Assembly (NCBI RefSeq): GCF_016863495.1
Contig: NZ_BOOZ01000049.1
Coordinates: 1 to 53,799, forward strand
Source: Micromonospora andamanensis
Lineage (GTDB): Bacteria > Actinomycetota > Actinomycetes > Mycobacteriales > Micromonosporaceae
DNA: 53,799 bases
Reading direction: 5' to 3'
The position numbers and the translations under genes are program-made. This document shows positions 25,662 to 34,063 of this stretch, piece after piece (position 1 is the stretch's first letter; the number at the start of each line of letters is the position of its first letter). A model generated the notes under the pieces. It had not been told where the DNA came from and did not search any database. It saw only the letters and a program-made list of their open reading frames with translations.

Positions 25662-28600
25662 TCACTCGTTCGGAGGGAACGGCGAGTTGCGGGTCTTCGG
25701 CAGTCGGAGCACCTCGAACTGGTCGGTGTTCTCGATCAACGCGCCGGAGGGCGCCGCCGGCACCGGCCGGCTCTCCCGCCGCCCCGCCTCGGCCGGGCCG
25801 GCACCGACCGCCGCGCCCACCGGCGCCCGCCCGGTGTCCGTCCCGGTGTCATCGGCGTCGCTCACCTCGCCACCGCTCGCCCCGTCGTCGGACACGTCAC
25901 CGCGGCGGCGTCGCCACGCCCGGACCGACACCTTGGTGTCCTCCACCATGGCGTACAGGGTCGGTACCAGGATCAGCGTGAGCAGGGTGGAGGTGAGCAG
26001 GCCGCCGATCACCACGATCGCCAGCGGCCGCGAGATGAAACCACCCTCCCCGGTGAGCCCGAAGGCCATCGGGGTCAGCGCGAAGATGGTCGCGATCGCG
26101 GTCATCAGGATCGGCCGCAGCCGATGCCGCCCGCCCTCGACCACCGCTTCCCGTACCCCCATCCCCTGGGCGCGGTACTGGTTGACCAGGTCGAGCAGCA
26201 CGATGGCGTTCGTCACCACGATGCCGACAAGCATGAGCACGCCGATCAGCGCCGGCACCCCCAGCGCGGTGCCGCTGACCAGCAGCAGGGCGACAGCTCC
26301 GGTGGCCGCGAACGGAATGGAGACCAGCAGGATCAGCGCCTGGATCACGCTACGGAACGTCGCCATCATGATCAGGAAGACGATCGCGATCGCGGCCAGC
26401 ACGGCCAGACCCAGATCGGCGAAGGTCTCGCGCTGCTCGGCACTGACGCCGCCGAGGGTGACAGTGGCCCCCGGTACGTCGATCGCGTCGAGACGGCTCT
26501 GCAACTCGGTGCTGATCGCGCCCAGGTCGGAGCCGGTGACCGTGCCGGTCACCGAGACGCTGCGCTCACCGTCGATCCGCCGTACCTGCTGGGGCCCGGT
26601 GGTCTCGGTGACGTCGGCGATGTCGTCCAGCTCGACCGCGCCCACCGGCAGCGCCCGCAACTCCGCCACGGTGACCGGCGGCGCGGCCGACAGCCGCAGC
26701 ACCACGTCCCGGGCAGCGCCGTCGACTGTCACCTGCCCCAGGGGCGAACCCCGGAACGCCTGCGACACCAGCTGCCCGACGGTGGCCTCGGTCAGCCCGG
26801 CCCGACTGGCCGCCACGCGGTCGACTGTCACGTCGACGCGCGGTACCCGCTCGGCCAGGGTGGTCGAGACGTCCTCGACCCCGCTGATGCCGGTCAGGGC
26901 CGCCTCGGCCTGCTGGGCGGCGGCGGCCAACGCCTCGGGATCGGCGGCCCGGACGATGACCGCCAGCTCGTTTGCGGACGCCCCGCCCTGGCCCGCCGGG
27001 AAGGTGATCTCACCGGCCTCCGACCCGAGCGCCGTGAACCGGTCCCGCAGCACGCCGCGCATCGCCTTGGCGTCGGTCTCGTCGCCGAGGCGCAGCGCGT
27101 AGCTGGCCACGTTGTTGCCGGCCGTGCCGGCCCACGGCGTGTCGCCGCCACCGGCGGTGACCTGGTACGACTCGACGCCCGGGGTGCTCGCCAGCACCTC
27201 CTCGACCCGCCGGGCCGCCGCGTCGGTGCCGGCCAGCCCGGTACCCACAGGCAGTTCCTGCCGGATGTTGAGGGTGTCCTGGCCGGAGTCGTCGAGGAAG
27301 TTGGTCTCCAGTTGCCGGGCCAGCCCGAAGGTGCCGACCAGCACCAGCAGCCCCGCCGCCAGGGTCGCCCAACGGTAGGCCCGCCGGCCGGTGGCGAACC
27401 GGATGACCGGCAGATACACCCGCTGCAACGGGCTGCGCAGCTCGCGCTCCTCCGCCGCCCGGCGGACCGCCGCCCCGTCGGTCGCGCCGCTCACCGGCTT
27501 GAGGAACCAGTACGCGAGCACCGGGATCACGGTAAGCGACACCAGCAGTGAGGCGAGCAGCGCCACGGTGACCGTGATCGCGAAGGGCGCGAAGAGCTGG
27601 CCGACGAAACCACCGACAAGTGCGATGGGGGCGAAGACGGCCACCGTGGTCAGCGTCGACGCGGTGACGGCACCGGCCACCTCGCGTACCGCCGTGAGAA
27701 TCGCCTGCCGCTTCGGCCCGCCGTACGACAGGTGCCGCTTGATGTTCTCCAGCACGACTATCGAGTCGTCCACCACCCGGCCGACCGCGACCGTCAACGC
27801 GCCGAGGGTGAGCAGGTTGAGCGAGTAGTCACCGATCCAGAGGGCGATCAGTGCGACCACCACCGACAGCGGGATGGAGACCGCGGTGACCACTGTGGAG
27901 CGCACCGACAGCAGGAACACCAGGATGACCACCACGGCCATGATCAGACCCAGCAGGCCCTCGGTGCTCAGCGTCTTGATGGACTTCTCCACGAACGGCG
28001 CCTGGTCGAGCACCACTGTCAGCTCGGCACCGGTGGCGGAGCGCAGGTCGGCGAGCCGGTCGGCGACCTCGTGGGAGATCTCCACCGCGTTACCGTCCGG
28101 GTCCGCGGTGACCGCGATGCCGAGGCTCTCCCGGCCGTTGGTACGGGTGATCGCGGTGGCCGGGGCGAGTTGCTCCTCGACCGTGGCGACGTCGCCGAGG
28201 CGGACCGGACCGGCCTTCTTCACAGGCGGCGCGACGACCACGTCGCGCAACTCGTCCAGGGTGGTCAGCGGGGCACCCACCTGTACCGGCAGGCTGCGCT
28301 CGCCGTCCAGCACCGCACCGGCCGGCACCGCCACCCCGTTCGCCTGCAACGCGGTGCCGATAGCGGTCGGCTGCACCTTCGCCTTCGCCAGCTTCGCCGG
28401 ATCCGGCGTGATCACCACAAGTTCGTCGCGGACACCTGTCAGCTCGACGCTGCGGACGCCGTCGATCGCCGCCAGTTCCGGCACCACCGTGTCACGCAGC
28501 TTGCCGGCGAGGACCCGCTCGTCGTCGTCGCCGGACGCGGCCAGCACCACCGCCGGCAGGTCGTCGGTGCCGCCCGCGATCACCTGCGGGTCCACCCCCT

Positions 28601-28958
28601 CGGGCAGCCCGGTCCGGTTGATCGCGGTCTGCATCCGGCTGACCATGTCGTCGAGTTCGGTGCCGAACTCGTACTGCACCTGGATGGTGGTCAGGCCCTC
28701 CCGGGAGGTCGAGACGACCGAGTCGAGACCGGCGAGGCCGCGCAGGCTGTTCTCGATCGGTTCGGCGACCTGGGATTCGACGACCTCCGGTGCGGCACCG
28801 GGGTACTGGGCCACGATGAACGCGGCGGGGAACTCCAACGACGGGAGGAGTTGCTGCTTCAGTGACGGCACGGCGTACACACCGAACGCCGTGGTCACCA
28901 CCGCGATGAGGGCTACCAGCCCCCGGTTGGCGAGGCTGAATCTGGCGAGCAGCGACAT
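25662..28958 (-). CDS. RND-family efflux permease (AcrB/HAE1-like)
   Basis: This 1098-residue protein has the two-repeat architecture of RND permeases: an N-terminal helix, a large outer loop, a block of helices with the proton-relay region VGRVVDDSIVVLENIKRHL, a second large loop and a second block with GIVVTNAIVLLDLVNQYR and RLRPILMTAIATIFALTPMA. The start ATG 28958 lies 8 nt after the ABC stop, with AGGAG shared upstream. No adaptor (MFP) gene is in the window, so it may act across one membrane. A long charged C-terminal tail follows the last helix. Confidence 0.93.
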   Translation of the reverse strand: MSLLARFSLANRGLVALIAVVTTAFGVYAVPSLKQQLLPSLEFPAAFIVAQYPGAAPEVVESQVAEPIENSLRGLAGLDSVVSTSREGLTTIQVQYEFGTELDDMVSRMQTAINRTGLPEGVDPQVIAGGTDDLPAVVLAASGDDDERVLAGKLRDTVVPELAAIDGVRSVELTGVRDELVVITPDPAKLAKAKVQPTAIGTALQANGVAVPAGAVLDGERSLPVQVGAPLTTLDELRDVVVAPPVKKAGPVRLGDVATVEEQLAPATAITRTNGRESLGIAVTADPDGNAVEISHEVADRLADLRSATGAELTVVLDQAPFVEKSIKTLSTEGLLGLIMAVVVILVFLLSVRSTVVTAVSIPLSVVVALIALWIGDYSLNLLTLGALTVAVGRVVDDSIVVLENIKRHLSYGGPKRQAILTAVREVAGAVTASTLTTVAVFAPIALVGGFVGQLFAPFAITVTVALLASLLVSLTVIPVLAYWFLKPVSGATDGAAVRRAAEERELRSPLQRVYLPVIRFATGRRAYRWATLAAGLLVLVGTFGLARQLETNFLDDSGQDTLNIRQELPVGTGLAGTDAAARRVEEVLASTPGVESYQVTAGGGDTPWAGTAGNNVASYALRLGDETDAKAMRGVLRDRFTALGSEAGEITFPAGQGGASANELAVIVRAADPEALAAAAQQAEAALTGISGVEDVSTTLAERVPRVDVTVDRVAASRAGLTEATVGQLVSQAFRGSPLGQVTVDGAARDVVLRLSAAPPVTVAELRALPVGAVELDDIADVTETTGPQQVRRIDGERSVSVTGTVTGSDLGAISTELQSRLDAIDVPGATVTLGGVSAEQRETFADLGLAVLAAIAIVFLIMMATFRSVIQALILLVSIPFAATGAVALLLVSGTALGVPALIGVLMLVGIVVTNAIVLLDLVNQYRAQGMGVREAVVEGGRHRLRPILMTAIATIFALTPMAFGLTGEGGFISRPLAIVVIGGLLTSTLLTLILVPTLYAMVEDTKVSVRAWRRRRGDVSDDGASGGEVSDADDTGTDTGRAPVGAAVGAGPAEAGRRESRPVPAAPSGALIENTDQFEVLRLPKTRNSPFPPNE

Positions 28959-28966
28959 CGCGTGGC

Positions 28967-30841
28967 TCACTCCTGGGGGAGACGGTCGAGGGGTACGAGC
29001 AGTGTGCCCGACCCGGTCGTTCTGTCGGTCTCCGGGGCGGCCGGGGGCCCGGCGGTGCCGATCCGCAGCGACGCCACCAGATCGCGGTACAGCTCGTCGG
29101 TGCGCAGCAGGGCGGCGTGGTCGCCGGTGGCCCGGATCCGGCCACGGTCCATCACGACGATCTGATCGGCGTCGAGCACGGTGGAGAGCCGGTGAGCGAT
29201 GGTCACCACCGCGCCCGTCGCGGACCGCTGCCGCACGCACCGGCCGACCACCGCTTCGGTCAGGCCGTCGAGCTGGGAGGTGGCCTCGTCGAGCAACAGC
29301 ACATCAGGGGTACGCAGCACGGCGCGGGCCAACGCGATGCGCTGCCGTTCGCCGCCGGAGACGGTGGTGGCGCCCAGCGGCGTGTCCAGCCCGAGGTCCA
29401 GCGAGCCGACCTTGTCGTGCAGGTCGACCGCGCGCAGGACGGCCCAGAGTTCCTCGTCGCCGGCATCGGGGTGGGTGAAGCGCAGGTTGTCCCCGATGGT
29501 GCCCGGCACCACCGGGGCGTCCTGCTCGACATAGGCCAGCCGCCGTCGGATCTCGGCGGGCGTGTGCTCCGGGTAGGGGCGGCCGTGCAGCAGCAGCCGG
29601 CCCTGCTCCGGTTCGAGGAAGCGGAGCAGCAGGGAGAACAGGGTGGTCTTGCCGGCACCGGAGGGCCCGACGATGGCGGTGTGGCCACGCCGGGGGATCT
29701 CCAGGTCGATGCCGCGCACCGCGGGTGCCGCCCCCGGGGCGTACCGTGCGCTGACGCCCTGGAAGGCCAGCACGACGCCGCCGGATTCCGATCCGACGGG
29801 CCCGGTCGGCGCGGCGGGTACCGGTGCTGGCTGGCCTGTCGACTGGGAGCCCGGCTCGACTGCGATGGCCTCGATCTCCCGCAGTCGGCCGGCGGCCGCG
29901 ATGCCGGCCTGCATGGCGGTCATGTTCTGGGTCAACTCGCTGATCGGCCCCATCAGCTGGAAGGCGTAGAGCAGGAATGCGATAAGCGTGGACACCTCGA
30001 TCAGGCCACGCTCGGCCCGCGCCGCCCCGAAGCCGAGGATGACGATCACCGCGAGCTGGATGCCGGTCCAGGAGATGGTCCAGACTGTCGCCGCTCGACG
30101 GGCGGCCTGTATGCCGTGCCGTGCCGAGTCCTCGGCGTGCCTGGTGATCAGACCTGTCTGGCGCTGCTCGGCCCGGCTGGCCTTGACCGTACGGATGGCG
30201 CGGAGGGAACCCTCCAGGGCCCCGCCGAGACGCCCCACCGACTCCTGCGCCGCCTCCTGGGCCCGCCCGATCGACGGCAGCAGCAGACCCATCAGCACCG
30301 CCACGACGACTACCGCGACCAGCGTGGTACCCAGCAGCACCAGGTCGAGCGTGCCCATCAGCACGAGCGTCCCGACAAGCGCCACCGCGCCGTTGATCAG
30401 GCCGACGAGGCTGCCGGACGCCTCGTGCAGCAGACCCGGGTCGGAGGTCGCCCGGGTGACCAGCTCACCGCCGGACCGACCGGCCAACTGGTCGATCCGG
30501 GCGGCGAAGTAGCGGCGGATGACCCTGGACCGCGCGTCGAGCACCACCCGCTCGGCGACGCCGCCCATCAACATCCACTGCCAGAGCGAGATGGCAGCGC
30601 CGATGATGACGAGGGCGAGCAGCACGGTCACCGGCTGGAGCAGCGAGCCACCGGCGCCCAGGGTGTCCAGTACCCACTTGGTCACCAGCGGCGTGGCCAG
30701 CCCGGCGGCGTTGGCCACCAGGCCGAGCAGCAGCCCGAGCAGCATGGCCGGCCAGTGCGGTCGCAGGTAGGCCAGCAGGAGGCTGGTTCTGCCCCGGGTC
30801 GGTTGCGGGTCGATCGGTTCGGCAACGGCGGTCTCGGTCAC
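28967..30841 (-). CDS. ABC exporter half-transporter (membrane plus ATPase domain)
   Basis: This 624-residue half-transporter has six helices in about the first 310 residues, then a nucleotide-binding domain with Walker A VGPSGAGKTTLF, signature TVSGGERQRIALARAVL, Walker B VLLLDEATSQLD and IAHRLSTV. It should work as a dimer and export a lipid or drug; the substrate is unknown. GTG 30841 (ETAVAEPIDPQP) is the chosen start, though ATG 30898 would also fit. It is divergent from tetR and is the likely target of that repressor. Confidence 0.92.
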   Translation of the reverse strand: MTETAVAEPIDPQPTRGRTSLLLAYLRPHWPAMLLGLLLGLVANAAGLATPLVTKWVLDTLGAGGSLLQPVTVLLALVIIGAAISLWQWMLMGGVAERVVLDARSRVIRRYFAARIDQLAGRSGGELVTRATSDPGLLHEASGSLVGLINGAVALVGTLVLMGTLDLVLLGTTLVAVVVVAVLMGLLLPSIGRAQEAAQESVGRLGGALEGSLRAIRTVKASRAEQRQTGLITRHAEDSARHGIQAARRAATVWTISWTGIQLAVIVILGFGAARAERGLIEVSTLIAFLLYAFQLMGPISELTQNMTAMQAGIAAAGRLREIEAIAVEPGSQSTGQPAPVPAAPTGPVGSESGGVVLAFQGVSARYAPGAAPAVRGIDLEIPRRGHTAIVGPSGAGKTTLFSLLLRFLEPEQGRLLLHGRPYPEHTPAEIRRRLAYVEQDAPVVPGTIGDNLRFTHPDAGDEELWAVLRAVDLHDKVGSLDLGLDTPLGATTVSGGERQRIALARAVLRTPDVLLLDEATSQLDGLTEAVVGRCVRQRSATGAVVTIAHRLSTVLDADQIVVMDRGRIRATGDHAALLRTDELYRDLVASLRIGTAGPPAAPETDRTTGSGTLLVPLDRLPQE

Positions 30842-30848
30842 CCCGCAA

Positions 30849-30866
30849 TGGAACACCTCTGTTCCA
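30849..30866. promoter_or_regulatory. candidate TetR operator 1
   Basis: TGGAAC-N6-GTTCCA is an 18-bp perfect inverted repeat between the divergent tetR and ABC genes, 7 nt from the ABC start. Its position fits a repressor site overlapping the ABC promoter or leader. Confidence 0.5.
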
Positions 30867-30899
30867 GGGTGGGCAAGTGAAATTCCGAATCCGTACATT

Positions 30900-30912
30900 G
30901 ATAGCGTCTATC
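30900..30912. promoter_or_regulatory. candidate TetR operator 2
   Basis: GATAG-N3-CTATC is a 13-bp inverted repeat immediately before the tetR start (30914). It would cover the tetR transcription start and suggests self-repression. The half-site differs from that of the other palindrome, so at most one may be the real site. Confidence 0.4.
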
Positions 30913-30913
30913 C

Positions 30914-31480
30914 GTGGTGACCACCGAGGAGACCGGCAGTCGGGCGCGGACCCGGCAGGCGATCCTGCAGGCCGCGATCGAGGTGCTGAGCCGCAATCCG
31001 GCGGCCAGTCTGGGCGAGATCGCCACCGCCGCGCAGGTCGGCCGGACCACCCTGCACCGGTACTTCGCCGAGCGGTCGGACCTGCTGGCCGGGGTGGCCG
31101 GCGAGGGCGTCGTCCGGCTCAACCGGGCGACCACCCGCGCCCGGCTGGCAGAGGGCACCGGCGCGCAGGCGCTGCACCGGCTCTGCGCGGAATACTTCGA
31201 CCTGGGCGACCTGCTCTCACTTGTCTTCGCCGAGCCGCAACTGATCTCCGACCCGGCCTGGGCCACAGGCGTCTGCGACGACGACTTCCATGCCCTTGTC
31301 GCCCGGGGACACGCGGACGGCAGCATCGACCCGGCGCTGCCGGCCACCTGGTTGCAGTCCGTGCTCTGGGCACAGCTCTACGCGGGCTGGAGCTACCTGG
31401 CCGAACACGACGTGTCCCGCCACGAGGTACTCGCCCTGGTCACCCGAACCGTCGCCGGCGCCGTCACCCCCCGTCCCTGA
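30914..31480 (+). CDS. TetR/AcrR-family transcriptional repressor
   Basis: The 188-residue protein has a DNA-binding domain, TRQAILQAAIEVLSRNPAASLGEIATAAQVGRTTLHRYFAERSDLL, then an all-helical ligand-binding region. It is divergent from the ABC-RND pair and probably represses them in response to an exported compound, which is unknown. The GTG has no ribosome site and starts right at the putative operator, so the message may be leaderless. It converges on thrC through the inverted repeat at 31506. Confidence 0.93.
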   Translation: MVTTEETGSRARTRQAILQAAIEVLSRNPAASLGEIATAAQVGRTTLHRYFAERSDLLAGVAGEGVVRLNRATTRARLAEGTGAQALHRLCAEYFDLGDLLSLVFAEPQLISDPAWATGVCDDDFHALVARGHADGSIDPALPATWLQSVLWAQLYAGWSYLAEHDVSRHEVLALVTRTVAGAVTPRP

Positions 31481-31505
31481 CTCCCCCACCAGCCGCCCCT
31501 TGCGG

Positions 31506-31577
31506 CGATCATGCAGTTGTGGCTCCCGAAACGCACACGTTCATCCACCCTTGTGAGGTGCCACAACTGCATGATCG
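31506..31577. repeat. long inverted repeat (REP-like hairpin), copy 2
   Basis: Arms 31506-31523 and 31560-31577 are perfect 18-bp reverse complements (core GATCATGCAGTTGTGG) around a 36-nt spacer. It lies between the convergent tetR and thrC genes. The layout matches the element at 574-646. It may serve as a two-way terminator. Confidence 0.75.
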
Positions 31578-31655
31578 ACGGGTGCTGCGGGTCGGCGTTG
31601 CAGCTTGGGCGATGGGGGTGGGGACGAGGTCGGATTACGACTGCGCGCGGAGCCG

Positions 31656-32705
31656 TCAGGCGAGGTCGAGGGAGCGGGCGGCGACGAGGGGGTCGTTGGC
31701 GATGGTGACCGGGGCGGGGGCGGTGGAGATGGCCCATTCCGGGTCCTTCAGGCCGTGCCCGGTGACCGTGCAGACCACCGTGGACCCGGCCGGCACCCGG
31801 CCGGCGGCGGCCTGCTGGAGCAGGCCGGCGACGCTTGCCGCGCTGCCCAGTTCCACGAAGACACCGACCTCTCGGGCCAGCAGCCGGTACGCCGCCAGGA
31901 TCTCCCGGTCGGTGACCGCCTCGATCAGGCCGCCGGAGGCGTCCCGCGCGTCCAGGGCCTTCGTCCAACTCGCCGGGTTGCCGATCCGGATGGCCGTGGC
32001 GATTGTGGACGGCTCGGCCACCACCTGCCCGGTCACTATCGGCGCCGCGCCAGCCGCCTGGAAGCCGTACATCTTCGGCCGCCGGCTGGCGTTGCCCGCG
32101 TCGTGGTCCTCCGTGTAACCCATCCAGTACGCGGAGATGTTGCCGGCGTTACCCACCGGCAGGCAGTGGATGTCGGGCGCGTCGCCGAGCGCCTCGACGA
32201 TCTCGAAGGCGGCGGTCTTCTGACCGTGCAGCCGGTCGATGTTCACCGAGTTGACCAGGGCCACCGGGTAGTCCTGGGCGAGCTTGGCGGCCAGCGCCAG
32301 ACAGTCGTCGAAGTTGCCGTTGACCTGGAGCAGCTTGGCGCCGTGCACGAGCGCCTGAGCGAGCTTGCCCAGCGCGATCTTGCCCTGCGGAACCAGGACG
32401 GCACAGGTCATCCCGGCCCGGGCCGCGTACGCGGCGGCGGAAGCGGAGGTGTTGCCGGTGGAGGCGCAGATGATGGCCTTGTTGCCGGCCTCGACCGCCT
32501 TGGAGACGGCCATCGTCATCCCCCGGTCCTTGAACGAACCGGTGGGGTTCGCGCCCTCCACCTTGAGGTAAACGTCGCAGCCGAGTCGGGCGGAGAGCAC
32601 CGGCGCGGGCAGCAGCGGCGTGTTTCCCTCGTGCAGGGTGACCACCGGCGTGGCGTCGGTGACCGGCAGCCGGTCCCGGTAGGCGTCGATCAGGCCACGC
32701 CACAT
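31656..32705 (-). CDS. thrC: threonine synthase
   Basis: This PLP enzyme converts O-phosphohomoserine to threonine. The 349-residue protein shows LHEGNTPLLPAPVLSARLGCDVYLKVEGANPTGSFKDRGM, where the PLP lysine is in GSFKDRG, then ICASTGNTSASAAAYAAR and the GNAGNISAYW phosphate loop. ATG 32705 has AGGAG 8 nt upstream and is the better start; a GTG at 32744 overlaps hom. It is the last gene of argS-lysA-hom-thrC. Confidence 0.95.
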   Translation of the reverse strand: MWRGLIDAYRDRLPVTDATPVVTLHEGNTPLLPAPVLSARLGCDVYLKVEGANPTGSFKDRGMTMAVSKAVEAGNKAIICASTGNTSASAAAYAARAGMTCAVLVPQGKIALGKLAQALVHGAKLLQVNGNFDDCLALAAKLAQDYPVALVNSVNIDRLHGQKTAAFEIVEALGDAPDIHCLPVGNAGNISAYWMGYTEDHDAGNASRRPKMYGFQAAGAAPIVTGQVVAEPSTIATAIRIGNPASWTKALDARDASGGLIEAVTDREILAAYRLLAREVGVFVELGSAASVAGLLQQAAAGRVPAGSTVVCTVTGHGLKDPEWAISTAPAPVTIANDPLVAARSLDLA

Positions 32706-32740
32706 CTCGCTCTCCTCGCCTCTGCGATTGATCCGGCCGC

Positions 32741-34063
32741 TCACAGCCCGCCCTCGACCCGCAGCACGCTCGCCACCGACCTGACGATGTCCAGACCACG
32801 CAGTTGCTGGACGGTCGCCGCGAGCGCCGCGTCCGGCGCGACATGGGTCACGATGACCAGCACCGCGTCACCGGCCGCCCCGGCGGCACCGGCTGCCGGC
32901 CCCTGACGGACGGTGGCGATCGAGACGTCGTGCCGGGCGAACACCCCGGCCACCGCCTCCAGCACACCCGGCCGGTCGGCCACGTCGAGGCTGATGTGGT
33001 AGCGGGTGAGCGCCTCCCCCATCGGCCGCACCGGCAGGTCGGCGTAGGCGGACTCGCTGGCCGCGCGGACCCCGGCGAGGCGGTTACGGGCCACCGCCAC
33101 CACGTCCCCGAGCACCGCGCTGGCAGTCGGCGCCCCACCGGCGCCCCGTCCGTAGAACATCAACTGCCCGGCCGCCTCGGCCTCGACGAAGACCGCGTTG
33201 AACGCGTCGCCGACGCTGGCCAGGGGATGGGTCACCGGGATCATCGCCGGGTGGACCCGGACACTCACCGCTTCCCGGCCCTGCCCGTCGGCGCCGCGCG
33301 CGGCGATGCAGAGCAGCTTGATCGTGCAGCCCATCGCCTTGGCGCTGGCCACGTCCGCTGCGGTGACCTCGGTGATGCCCTCGCGGTGCACGTCGGCGGC
33401 GGCGACCCGGGTATGGAAGGCGAGCGAGGCGAGGATCGCCGCCTTGGCGGCCGCGTCGAAGCCCTCCACGTCGGCCGTCGGATCGGCCTCCGCGTACCCC
33501 AGCTCGGTCGCCTCCTCAAGCGCCTCGGCGAAGCCGGCGCCGGTGGCGTGCATGGCGGAGAGGATGAAGTTGGTGGTGCCGTTGACGATGCCGGTGACCC
33601 GGGTGATGCGGTCGCCGTGCAGCGACTCGCGCAGCGGGCGCAGCAGCGGGATGGCCCCGGCCACCGACGCCTCGTAGTAGAGGTCGCCGCCGCCCTCCGC
33701 CGCCGCGTCGTGCAGGGCGCCGCCGTCCTCGGCGAGCAGTGCCTTGTTGGCGGTGACCACGCTCTTGCCGGCCCGCAACGCCTCCACCAGCCAGCCGCGC
33801 GCCGGCTCGATGCCGCCGACCACCTCCACCACCACGTCGACGTCGTCCCGCTTGATCAGGCCGAGCGCGTCGGTGGTGAACAGGGCCGGATCGACAGGCA
33901 GGTCGCCGCGGTCGCGCCCGATCCGGCGTACCGCGATGCCGGCGATCTCCAGCGGCGCGCCGACGCGGGCGGCGAGGTCCGCCGACTGCTCGTGCAGCAG
34001 CCGGACCACCTCGGCACCAACGGTGCCGCAGCCGAGCAGGGCGAGGCGTACAGGTGACGTCAT
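32741..34063 (-). CDS. hom: homoserine dehydrogenase
   Basis: It reduces aspartate semialdehyde to homoserine, the branch point to threonine and methionine. The 440-residue protein has an N-terminal Rossmann motif LLGCGTVGAEVV, the substrate region ANKALLAEDG, GIVNGTTNFILSAM, EADPTADVEGFDAAAKAAILASLAF, and a C-terminal ACT domain (ISLDVADRPGVLEAVAGVFARHDVSI) fitting feedback by threonine. Its ATG overlaps the lysA stop by 4 bases (ATGA). Confidence 0.97.
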   Translation of the reverse strand: MTSPVRLALLGCGTVGAEVVRLLHEQSADLAARVGAPLEIAGIAVRRIGRDRGDLPVDPALFTTDALGLIKRDDVDVVVEVVGGIEPARGWLVEALRAGKSVVTANKALLAEDGGALHDAAAEGGGDLYYEASVAGAIPLLRPLRESLHGDRITRVTGIVNGTTNFILSAMHATGAGFAEALEEATELGYAEADPTADVEGFDAAAKAAILASLAFHTRVAAADVHREGITEVTAADVASAKAMGCTIKLLCIAARGADGQGREAVSVRVHPAMIPVTHPLASVGDAFNAVFVEAEAAGQLMFYGRGAGGAPTASAVLGDVVAVARNRLAGVRAASESAYADLPVRPMGEALTRYHISLDVADRPGVLEAVAGVFARHDVSIATVRQGPAAGAAGAAGDAVLVIVTHVAPDAALAATVQQLRGLDIVRSVASVLRVEGGL

